Positions 1 to 5,238 of a stretch of 5,303 nucleotides of DNA are shown here, one piece after another (the first letter of the stretch is position 1; every line of letters begins with the position of its first letter). Position numbers and translations under genes: made by a program. The stretch lies in assembly GCA_007124415.1 (NCBI GenBank), contig SLFE01000246.1:1-5303 (forward strand), given 5' to 3'. The DNA comes from Waddliaceae bacterium (GTDB lineage: Bacteria; Chlamydiota; Chlamydiia; Chlamydiales; SLFE01). The notes under the pieces were generated by a model, which searched no databases, was not told where the DNA came from, and saw only the letters and a list, made by a program, of their open reading frames with translations.

Positions 1-393
1 AGCCAGGAGGACTCCGATCGCGCCTATTCCCAAAATGATGATGGTCAGTGAATAGATCAGTATGGGGAATATGAAGGAGAGGTATCCCAGTCCCAAAGCC
101 AGTTCGATGGCGGGATAGGCGTAGGCGTAGGCTCTGCTTTTTTTCGCGATCAGGTCATACATTTGGAAACCGTCGGCAAAAGCGTCTGGGTGAAAGAGCT
201 TCAGCATTGCAAACTGACACAGAAAAAAACCCATGAAAAAATGCTTCCACTCGAGAAACGAAGATCGAAAGTTGAAGCTTAAGGCCGAGGCGGCAAGGAG
301 TGCGGTCAGTATGAGGGCGAGAAGGGGCCAATAATCGCTGATGCGGCTGCCTCTTCTTTCTTCTCTTTTTTTAAATGACGGATTCGATTCCAT
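1..393 (-). CDS. MauE/DoxX-like multi-pass membrane protein, partial (3' end outside window)
   Basis: This reading frame is open from an ATG at 393 down to the window edge, giving 131 residues without a stop; the C-terminus is missing. The N-terminus is basic and soluble (residues 1-20, rich in K, R and E). Hydrophobic segments follow at about 21-39, 51-68, 92-107 and 108-131, so it is an inner-membrane protein. The second segment and the loop after it, with WKHFFMGFF, KLFHPDAFADGFQMYD and IAKKSRAYAYAYPAIELALG, resemble the MauE/DoxX-like family seen in many bacteria (the pattern is F-x-x-F-K-L, then F-A-D-x-Y-x-MYDxIAK, then YP-x-IEL-x-LG). Members of this family are linked to quinone/thiol redox chemistry or to methylamine dehydrogenase maturation, but the exact role here is unknown. 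The likely ribosome binding site is weak (AGG about 6 bases before the ATG). The gene starts 34 bases downstream of the terminator of the outer-membrane protein gene on the same strand, so it probably has its own promoter. Confidence is good that it is a gene, moderate for the family. Confidence 0.8.
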   Translation of the reverse strand, partial: MESNPSFKKREERRGSRISDYWPLLALILTALLAASALSFNFRSSFLEWKHFFMGFFLCQFAMLKLFHPDAFADGFQMYDLIAKKSRAYAYAYPAIELALGLGYLSFIFPILIYSLTIIILGIGAIGVLLA

Positions 394-427
394 AATCTGC
401 CTTTTATCACATGGAAAATAGAAAGGC

Positions 428-457
428 AAAAAAAAATGGGCCGGAAAAACCGGCCCA
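428..457 (-). terminator. Rho-independent terminator of the outer-membrane protein gene
   Basis: Read on the minus strand there is a perfect 8-bp GC-rich stem (TGGGCCGG with CCGGCCCA) around a TTTTT loop, followed directly by nine T residues (positions 436-428). It begins 26 bases after the stop codon of the outer-membrane protein gene. It is oriented to end that gene's transcript before the membrane protein gene at 393. Confidence 0.93.
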
Positions 458-483
458 CTCAAGTTGATATTGTTCTTAACTAT

Positions 484-1359
484 TTAGAAGTTAAGCGCCA
501 GTCTGGCAACAAGACCTCCGAGGCCTACGTTGGCGGTTTGGCTTGAATCGTTGAAGCTTCTACCCAGCCAGCTTTGAACTTCGTAGCCGATGAGAATGTG
601 CGGAGTGACGCAATAGATTTCGCTGCCGCCAATATCCAATCCGATAAACGCTTCGAGAACAGGCATGTAGATGCACTGCTTGTCAAATGTCTCGCTTGGG
701 CTGTTGTTGACCAATATATTTTGACGGAATGAGCTTTTTAGAATGGCTGCGCTTCCTCTGCCGACGAGGTAAAAAGGTATGCACGTGTCGCAAAACTGAG
801 CGTTGCAGAGCATAAAACGGCCTTCCAAGCCTGTGTAAAGGCCGCAGGCTTCGAAATGAAGCTTGCTTGCTTCCGTGAGGGAATTGATTGTTTCTTTTAG
901 TTCGTCGTTCCATGCCAATTTGACGCCGGCAAAAGGTCTAAGAAGCGCCTGGCCGCAGTCGTGGTAGAGGCTGTAGCCGGTTTCAATGTCGACGATGTCC
1001 CAATCAGCATCGTAGCGCGCTTGGATGTTGTTTGCGAAGGGGTCTGCAAAGCTGGCTGTTTTGCTAGTGGTGAAAGAGGTGTATTTCACTCCTGCATCCC
1101 AATTGGACTTTGTGATGATGCCTCCTACGCGCCAGCCGGAGCTGTAGTCGGGATTAACAAAAATGGTATTGTCGAAACCTAAATCGGACCGGCATTCTTT
1201 CCAGTAAAGGTAGTCGGCATAAACGGTGAAGTCTACGTCGCAGAGCAGCTCTTCACAGTATGTGCGAGATTCGCTTGGTTCGTAGCTGTAAATCTCTTGT
1301 GCGTTTGCTGTTGTGCAGAGGAGCATCAGCCCCATGACAAATGAATAGATCTTTTTCAT
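484..1359 (-). CDS. Cysteine-rich MOMP-like outer-membrane beta-barrel protein
   Basis: A 291-residue predicted outer-membrane porin-like protein. Residues 1-20 form a typical signal peptide (MKK, hydrophobic core, likely cleavage after TANA). The mature part has the signature order of the chlamydial MOMP-like/Legionella_OMP family: ADYLYWKE near 48-55, GWRVGG-x-I near 76-82 followed by WDAGVKYTSF, then LRPFAGVKLAW near 140-150, and PVLEAFIGLDIG near 233-244. It ends in Phe, as expected for barrels inserted by the BAM complex. The mature part carries ten cysteines (35, 40, 56, 135, 172, 185, 190, 193, 229, 250), which suits a disulfide-linked chlamydial envelope. The frame is open 15 codons upstream, but I chose the ATG at 1359 because AGGAGA lies 5 bases before it and it creates the signal peptide. 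It appears monocistronic, with a terminator 26 bases past the stop. Porin function is inferred; its substrate cannot be read from the sequence. Confidence 0.88.
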   Translation of the reverse strand: MKKIYSFVMGLMLLCTTANAQEIYSYEPSESRTYCEELLCDVDFTVYADYLYWKECRSDLGFDNTIFVNPDYSSGWRVGGIITKSNWDAGVKYTSFTTSKTASFADPFANNIQARYDADWDIVDIETGYSLYHDCGQALLRPFAGVKLAWNDELKETINSLTEASKLHFEACGLYTGLEGRFMLCNAQFCDTCIPFYLVGRGSAAILKSSFRQNILVNNSPSETFDKQCIYMPVLEAFIGLDIGGSEIYCVTPHILIGYEVQSWLGRSFNDSSQTANVGLGGLVARLALNF

Positions 1360-1364
1360 TATCG

Positions 1365-1370
1365 TCTCCT
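1365..1370 (-). promoter_or_regulatory. Ribosome binding site fixing the outer-membrane protein start
   Basis: AGGAGA on the minus strand, 5 bases upstream of the ATG at 1359. It decides the start in favour of the signal-peptide Met over the upstream in-frame ATG at 1404, which would add 15 polar residues ahead of the signal peptide. Confidence 0.85.
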
Positions 1371-1406
1371 GTTTGTTGAGTTCGTTAGTTAGCTTCAAGT
1401 GCACCT

Positions 1407-1435
1407 AATGTAATGGGAATATGATTTTTACACAA
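1407..1435 (-). promoter_or_regulatory. Candidate sigma70-type promoter for the outer-membrane protein gene
   Basis: On the minus strand, TTGTGT (1435-1430) and TACATT (1412-1407) are separated by exactly 17 bases. They match the consensus at 3 and 4 of 6 positions, and the predicted leader would be about 40 bases. The match is modest and rests on spacing and position only. Confidence 0.4.
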
Positions 1436-1455
1436 GAAAAAGCGAGTTATTAGAT

Positions 1456-1484
1456 TTGACTTTTTCGGGCCGGCAAGTTATCGA
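1456..1484 (+). promoter_or_regulatory. Candidate promoter for the peroxiredoxin gene, framed by an inverted repeat
   Basis: TTGACT (1456-1461, 5 of 6 to the -35 consensus), a 17-base spacer, then TATCGA (1479-1484, about 3 of 6 to the -10 consensus). An inverted repeat has its left arm at 1458-1467 (GACTTTTTCG) and right arm at 1482-1490 (CGAAAAGTC). These pair over 9 bp with one extra T, and the arms fall on the two promoter boxes. The start codon is 34 bases past the -10 box. Confidence 0.45.
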
Positions 1485-1518
1485 AAAGTCAGCGTCTTGT
1501 TAGTTATGCGAGGTATAT

Positions 1519-2154
1519 ATGCAGCTCGGCGACACAGCCCCGGATTTTATAGCGGATACAACAGTAGGCCCAATATCGTTTCATGAATGGATCGGACATT
1601 ACTGGTGCCTTCTTTTTTCGCACCCCAAAGACTTCACGCCCGTATGCACGACAGAGCTTGGGCGGGCCGACAAACTTCAAGACGAGTTTGGCAAAAGGGG
1701 AGTGAAGATGATCGCCTTGAGCGTCGATAGCGTCGACACGCATAAAAGATGGATCCGCGATATTGAAGAGACGCAAAATACATCGAATTTTTCTTTGCCC
1801 ATCATCGGGGACGAAAAGGGGGAAATCGCTCGGCTTTACGGCATGATACATCCGAAAGCCAGCGACACAAATACAGTCCGCGCAGTATTTTTGATACACC
1901 CGGAAAAAATCATTCGGATGATGATGTCATATCCTGCATCGACAGGAAGGAATTTCGACGAGATCATCCGTGTGATCGACGCGCTGCAATTGACCGATAC
2001 GCACAAAGCGGCGACACCGGCTGACTGGAGGGAGGGGGATGAGTGCATCATTCTTCCGAGTATTACCAATGAGGTTGAAATCGAAGCTCTCTTTCCCAAG
2101 GGGTATAGAGAGCTTAAGCCATATCTTCGAATGACGCCGGATCCTAGGAAATAA
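1519..2154 (+). CDS. 1-Cys peroxiredoxin (Prx6-type, AhpC/TSA superfamily)
   Basis: A 211-residue cytosolic thiol peroxidase that reduces hydrogen peroxide, organic peroxides and possibly peroxynitrite. The thioredoxin fold runs from about residue 1 to 160: GDTAPDF at 4-10, then the active site HPKDFTPVCTTEL at 35-47 with peroxidatic Cys43, Thr40 and His35. The conserved catalytic Arg is Arg121 in the segment TVRAVFLI. The C-terminal extension (about 160-211, with WREGDECIILPS and the FPKGYRELKPYLR end) is the Prx6-type dimerisation domain; family members are usually 210-225 residues, so this is full length. The other cysteines are Cys30 and Cys176. Neither sits where a typical 2-Cys resolving residue would be, so the enzyme probably needs an external thiol donor. 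GCGAGG lies 5 bases before the ATG. It is divergent from the outer-membrane protein gene and converges on the CsbD gene with only 5 bp between stops and no visible strong terminator. Confidence 0.95.
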   Translation: MQLGDTAPDFIADTTVGPISFHEWIGHYWCLLFSHPKDFTPVCTTELGRADKLQDEFGKRGVKMIALSVDSVDTHKRWIRDIEETQNTSNFSLPIIGDEKGEIARLYGMIHPKASDTNTVRAVFLIHPEKIIRMMMSYPASTGRNFDEIIRVIDALQLTDTHKAATPADWREGDECIILPSITNEVEIEALFPKGYRELKPYLRMTPDPRK

Positions 2155-2159
2155 TCAGG

Positions 2160-2363
2160 TTATTCCGATTCGGATTCTTCGAACTCGTTAACCTGTTTGG
2201 CCGCTTCTTCTTTTGTGTAGCCGTATTTTTTTTGAAGTTTTCCTATCAGTTGGTCTTTCTTGCCGCCGATTTCGGCGATGTCGTCATCTGTCAGCTTTCC
2301 CCAAGTCTCTTTCACTTTGCCTTTCAGGACGTTCCAGTGTCCTTTCAATATATTGGTATCCAT
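2160..2363 (-). CDS. CsbD-family small stress-response protein
   Basis: A 67-residue, highly charged soluble protein that matches the CsbD-like family end to end. It starts MDTNILKGHWNVLKGKVKE, continues with WGKLTDDDIAEIGGKKDQLIGKLQ, and closes with YGYTKEEAAKQVNEF plus an acidic tail. CsbD proteins (Bacillus CsbD, E. coli YjbJ) are induced by general stress; their biochemical role is not settled. The frame stays open 12 codons upstream to 2399, but I chose the ATG at 2363 because a near-perfect ribosome binding site (AAGGAGG) lies 5 bases before it and family members begin at this point. It lies downstream of the dehalogenase gene on the same strand (81 bases apart) but has its own candidate promoter. 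A strong ribosome binding site and short length fit an abundant protein. Confidence 0.93.
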   Translation of the reverse strand: MDTNILKGHWNVLKGKVKETWGKLTDDDIAEIGGKKDQLIGKLQKKYGYTKEEAAKQVNEFEESESE

Positions 2364-2368
2364 AGCAA

Positions 2369-2375
2369 CCTCCTT
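2369..2375 (-). promoter_or_regulatory. Strong ribosome binding site of the CsbD gene
   Basis: AAGGAGG on the minus strand with a 5-base spacer to the ATG at 2363. It is the strongest Shine-Dalgarno sequence in the window and decides the start. Confidence 0.9.
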
Positions 2376-2396
2376 GCGAGTTGATCCTATACCTGA

Positions 2397-2425
2397 CATA
2401 TGACAGGCTTGTATAAAGGAGTCAA
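2397..2425 (-). promoter_or_regulatory. Candidate promoter of the CsbD gene with overlapping palindrome
   Basis: On the minus strand, TTGACT (2425-2420) is followed after 17 bases by CATATG (2402-2397), giving a leader of about 27 bases. The -35 box is good (5 of 6), the -10 box weak (3 of 6). The -10 box is the centre of an imperfect 16-bp palindrome at 2392-2407: CCTG, one base, CATATG, one base, CAGG, with only the single-base pair mismatched. This could be an operator, or the -10 could lie elsewhere. Confidence 0.45.
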
Positions 2426-2444
2426 TAATTTTTAAGTATTTTAT

Positions 2445-3338
2445 TTATAGGATTTTAAGCCAATCTGCGATCGAGCGTCCGATAAGGTCGGGGCTGTCTT
2501 CCTGGACGTAGTGAATCCCTTTTCCGATATCGACTGCGGCCAGGCTTTTCAGGTTTTTGCGGCACCATTCGACTCTCTCTTTGCGGACTAAAGCTCCGGG
2601 ATGGGCGTAGAGCAGAAGCTTGGGAAGTTCGGTTTCTTGCAGCCAGGCGCTGTATTTGGCAACGGCATCGTGAACATCTTCCGGCTTGCCCTCAATTGGG
2701 ATTTCGTTGGGCCAGCGCCAGATGGGAAGGCGGTCGGCAGAAAAGGGAAAGGGCTTGCGGTAGCGGTCTTTTTCCTCGTCCGTGAGTTTACGAATGATGG
2801 TCATGGCCATGACTTGCTTGATAAAGAGATTGAGGTGGCCGATCATAAACCATCCGATGACAGGGGTGCGGAAAAGTTTGAACATCTGCCTTGCCGGCGA
2901 GGGGAACTCTTTCCAGGATTCGACGGGGGCGAGTATAGCCTCCATAAAAGCGATGCCCTTGATATTTTGTTCATGCTGCATCGCGTAATAAAAGCCCAGT
3001 GCCGATCCCCAGTCGTGAACGACCAGCGTGACATTTTTAAGGCCTAGCTTTTCGATAAATTTTTCAACGTAGCGGTAGTGATCGAAAAAGCGGTAGTCAA
3101 TGTCTGGTTTGTCGGACTCGCCCATTCCCATTAAATCGGGGGCGATGCATCTGCCGTGCGGAAGCAGGCGGGGAATGATGTTTCTCCAAATGTATGAAGA
3201 AGTGGGATTGCCATGCAGAAGCAGAATCGGATCGCCGTCGCCCTCGTCAAGGTAGCGCATAGTCGATCCCTCTATCTCAAGCGGCTTGAGGTGGTAGGGA
3301 AAATCCGCTGAAATATCGTTTTGCTCCATGCTCGGCAT
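2445..3338 (-). CDS. Haloalkane dehalogenase-like alpha/beta hydrolase (DhaA/LinB type)
   Basis: A 297-residue cytosolic alpha/beta hydrolase, full length for haloalkane dehalogenases (about 290-300), which cleave carbon-halogen bonds to give alcohol and halide. All five catalytic positions of the DhaA-type subgroup are visible: Asn44 in HGNPTSSYIWRNIIP, nucleophile Asp109 and halide-binding Trp110 in VVHDWGSALGF, the acid Glu133 in GIAFMEAILAP, and His276 in GKGIHYVQEDSPDLIG. The segment RCIAPDLMGMGESDKPDIDY (63-82) is also typical of the family. The cap domain lies at about 135-215. The start at 3338 is preceded by AAGGA at 9 bases; the alternative Met4 has no such site. The gene is divergent from the VIT1-family gene (64 bp apart) and upstream of the CsbD gene. 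The family assignment is secure, but natural substrate is unknown, and some relatives act on other substrates or remain without known ones. Confidence 0.92.
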   Translation of the reverse strand: MPSMEQNDISADFPYHLKPLEIEGSTMRYLDEGDGDPILLLHGNPTSSYIWRNIIPRLLPHGRCIAPDLMGMGESDKPDIDYRFFDHYRYVEKFIEKLGLKNVTLVVHDWGSALGFYYAMQHEQNIKGIAFMEAILAPVESWKEFPSPARQMFKLFRTPVIGWFMIGHLNLFIKQVMAMTIIRKLTDEEKDRYRKPFPFSADRLPIWRWPNEIPIEGKPEDVHDAVAKYSAWLQETELPKLLLYAHPGALVRKERVEWCRKNLKSLAAVDIGKGIHYVQEDSPDLIGRSIADWLKIL

Positions 3339-3364
3339 TTTACCACATCCTTTTTCTCACGCAA

Positions 3365-3401
3365 CTTGAAAGTAATCGTCTTCTGCGGTATCGGTTTCAA
3401 G
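3365..3401. repeat. Inverted repeat in the divergent intergenic region
   Basis: CTTGAAA (3365-3371) and TTTCAAG (3395-3401) are perfect 7-bp inverted arms, 23 bases apart, in the 64-bp region between the dehalogenase and VIT1-family genes. Each arm contains TTGAAA, a -35-like hexamer, one on each strand. It could be a shared operator or chance. Confidence 0.4.
3366..3394 (+). promoter_or_regulatory. Candidate promoter of the VIT1-family gene, giving an almost leaderless mRNA
   Basis: TTGAAA (3366-3371), a 17-base spacer and TATCGG (3389-3394). Only 8 bases separate the -10 box from the ATG at 3403, so transcription would begin at or next to the start codon. This fits the absence of any Shine-Dalgarno sequence upstream of that ATG, but the -10 match is poor (3 of 6). 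Confidence 0.3.
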
Positions 3402-3402
3402 C

Positions 3403-4197
3403 ATGGGCGAAAAAGACGACAGGCTTCAACAGATGAGAGCAGCTTATAAGAGGCTGGATGTCGAAGCTTCGAAGAGGGCTCATCAAATTCCTCTCGGCCA
3501 ACGTTCTTGGCGTTTTCAGATCGAAACTTATTTGAGCGATATCGTCTTGGGGGCCATTGATGGAATCGTCACGACATTCGCTGTTGTCAGCGGCGTGGCA
3601 GGCGCAGGGCTGTCTACAAATGTTATCATGATTTTAGGCCTTGCCAACCTTCTTGCCGACGCCGCCTCCATGGGGATCGGCAATTACCTCGGAACGATCT
3701 CAAAATACCGCTACGTGCAAAAAGAGCGGGCCCGCGAAGAATGGGAGATTTCCCAAATTCCCGAAGAAGAGAAAAGAGAGGTGAAGGAGATCCTTCTGGC
3801 CAAGGGGGTTGAGGATAAACATTCGGATTCTTTGGTCGATTTGATCAGCCTCTATCCCGATCTGTGGGTCGATTTTATGATGTCTGAGGAGCTGCAACTG
3901 GCTAAAACCGAAAGCCCTGAAATCTATCACGGCCTCATCACCTCGATTTCGTTCATCATTGCCGGAACCGTCCCGCTTTTAGCTCCCTTTTTCGGCTACT
4001 TCTTTGAAGGAGTAAGGCAAAACCAATTCACCATTAGCGCGTTAGCCACCGGATGCGCCCTGATTCTGGTAGGGCTTGTCAGGTCGAAGACCACATTTGA
4101 AAAATGGTGGGTCAGTTCGCTTCAGGTCCTTATTCTTGGCGGGGTAGCCGCTTTAATAGCCTACTGCATAGGTTATTTTCTTCATTTCCTTGTATAG
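3403..4197 (+). CDS. VIT1/CCC1-family iron/manganese transporter
   Basis: A 264-residue inner-membrane protein of the VIT1/CCC1 (DUF125) family, which moves Fe2+ or Mn2+ out of the cytoplasm, usually by proton antiport. An N-terminal amphipathic part (1-40) precedes TM1 (about 43-68) and TM2 (72-98). A cytosolic, Glu-rich metal-binding domain follows (about 104-170), then TM3 (178-200), TM4 (209-227) and TM5 (237-263). As I recall the eucalyptus EgVIT1 structure, its metal residues are D43, M80, E102, E105, E113, E116, M149, M150 and E153. All nine are present here with a constant offset of +10: Asp53, Met90, Glu112, Glu115, Glu123, Glu126, Met159, Met160, Glu163. The metal path thus looks intact. 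No ribosome binding site is visible before the ATG at 3403, yet no better in-frame start exists upstream. It is followed by the RasGAP gene 54 bases later. Whether the metal is iron or manganese cannot be told. Confidence 0.93.
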   Translation: MGEKDDRLQQMRAAYKRLDVEASKRAHQIPLGQRSWRFQIETYLSDIVLGAIDGIVTTFAVVSGVAGAGLSTNVIMILGLANLLADAASMGIGNYLGTISKYRYVQKERAREEWEISQIPEEEKREVKEILLAKGVEDKHSDSLVDLISLYPDLWVDFMMSEELQLAKTESPEIYHGLITSISFIIAGTVPLLAPFFGYFFEGVRQNQFTISALATGCALILVGLVRSKTTFEKWWVSSLQVLILGGVAALIAYCIGYFLHFLV

Positions 4198-4251
4198 TAT
4201 ATTTATAATTTTAATATATGTTATAATTCTTTAAAAAGGTTAGGTTTTAAT
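4198..4251 (+). promoter_or_regulatory. AT-rich promoter region of the RasGAP gene
   Basis: This 54-base gap is almost wholly A and T. It holds two perfect TATAAT hexamers (4204-4209 and 4222-4227). The second lies 24 bases before the ATG at 4252, a suitable -10 distance. No good -35 box stands 16-18 bases upstream; TTGTAT at 4190-4195 overlaps the end of the preceding gene but is badly spaced for either hexamer. AGG at 4242-4244 is a weak ribosome binding site 7 bases before the start. No terminator of the preceding gene is visible, so read-through is possible. Confidence 0.45.
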
Positions 4252-5238
4252 ATGGATCCTTTATCTATTAATATTAAACCTGAAAATAGCGTAAAAAAAA
4301 TAAATCGGGCTGAATCCCCCTATACTCCGCAGCCGCATATTTCTAGGTTAATGCGTAAAACACAGAGTAAAAGAGATTTAAAAAATAAAACCGTTCGTAT
4401 AATCAAGCAGAGTTCAGGGGATCTTTCCGTACGCAGGGCATCAGAGGTAGCGGTAAAAACCCTCAAGATTGAAAATCAAAACCAGGATCTCCTTAGTCTG
4501 GAATTTTTTTTGCAAAACTCTCAAAATAAAAAAGATAGATACGATTACTTCACTAAAATAATCCAATCAGGGCCTGAGGGTACGGCCGAAAAGCTTTACG
4601 AGATTTTATCAGATCCTGAGGTTCCGCACTCATTTGAAAGGCTGCTTTATGAAGTTGTCTCCACGGAACTGGCGCTGCAGCGCCCTTATACCGACAGAAA
4701 GGAAATGCAGGGATCGCTACTAAGGGAGGGGTCTCTTTCAGTTTCTCTGCTTCAGCGACGCGTTTTGCCTCATTTGAAAAAGCTCTATCCGGCGATCGAC
4801 AAGGCCTGCTTGGACGCGTTGAAGGGGGCAAAACGCCGGAAGCCGGAAAAAAGAGTTGCCACGGCGCTGGACAAGATGCTGAAAGCTTTGCAATCGGAAG
4901 TTGAAAAGGGGGCGCATAAGGAAATGCGTCCGGTCTATAAAAAGTTCTACGAGGCTTGCTTCAATGCTTTCAAGGACAAAGGACTGGCACGAGAGCAGGT
5001 GGTCGGGATGTTTTTTTTCAGGTCTTTATGCCGGCATCTTTATACGTCCGATTATGGCGAGCAGAGGCCGGATATGGTGATGGTGGGAAAAATTTTGAAC
5101 TGGACTTCTTTGGAAATTGGAAGGGATTATGAAAAAATTCCGGATAATTATCACTCTCTCTTTGCCGGAAAATCTTATGAGGATCGAAAAGATGTGATTC
5201 GGGATATCATTCAACGCCTCGCCATTCCCTCAAAATAG
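4252..5238 (+). CDS. RasGAP-domain protein, probable secreted host-directed effector
   Basis: A 328-residue protein with no signal peptide or membrane segment. Residues 1-80 are polar, rich in K, R, N and S, and probably disordered. Residues about 84-325 fit the all-helical RasGAP fold in order. FERLLYEVVSTELALQR (128-144) leads to LLREGSLSVSLLQRRVLPHL (156-175), matching the finger-loop pattern LFRGNSLATK, so Arg158 is the likely arginine finger. Next is EMRPVYKKFYEACFNAF (224-240), like the helix before the FLR motif, then FFFRSLC (254-260), with Arg257 matching the finger-stabilising Arg. KILN follows (280-283), where Lys280 matches neurofibromin Lys1423, and finally LFAGKSYEDRKDVIRDII (303-320), like the closing helix. 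Differences are Arg261 for the Pro of FLRxxxP and Asn283 for the usual Gln. It probably speeds GTP hydrolysis by a host Ras-family GTPase after secretion (inference). The 5' third is far more AT-rich than the rest. Domain call from pattern recognition, not a search. Confidence 0.8.
   Translation: MDPLSINIKPENSVKKINRAESPYTPQPHISRLMRKTQSKRDLKNKTVRIIKQSSGDLSVRRASEVAVKTLKIENQNQDLLSLEFFLQNSQNKKDRYDYFTKIIQSGPEGTAEKLYEILSDPEVPHSFERLLYEVVSTELALQRPYTDRKEMQGSLLREGSLSVSLLQRRVLPHLKKLYPAIDKACLDALKGAKRRKPEKRVATALDKMLKALQSEVEKGAHKEMRPVYKKFYEACFNAFKDKGLAREQVVGMFFFRSLCRHLYTSDYGEQRPDMVMVGKILNWTSLEIGRDYEKIPDNYHSLFAGKSYEDRKDVIRDIIQRLAIPSK

Noticed and set aside
401..429. Promoter-like pair TTGCCT and TAAAAG with 17-base spacing on the minus strand ahead of the membrane protein gene
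   Set aside because: The -35 box overlaps the T tract of the preceding terminator, the -10 is only 7 bases from the ATG, and both boxes match at 4 of 6; too weak to list.
961..1182. Plus-strand open frame inside the outer-membrane protein gene
   Set aside because: Lies wholly within a well-supported gene on the other strand, has no ribosome binding site, and its protein resembles nothing; a shadow frame.
2147..2166. Short AT-rich hairpin between the convergent peroxiredoxin and CsbD genes
   Set aside because: About 7 bp of mostly A-T pairs with a bulge and no T tract; not credible as a terminator.
2601..3047. 148-codon plus-strand open frame opposite the dehalogenase gene
   Set aside because: The minus-strand gene has all catalytic motifs across this stretch, so this frame is an antisense shadow.
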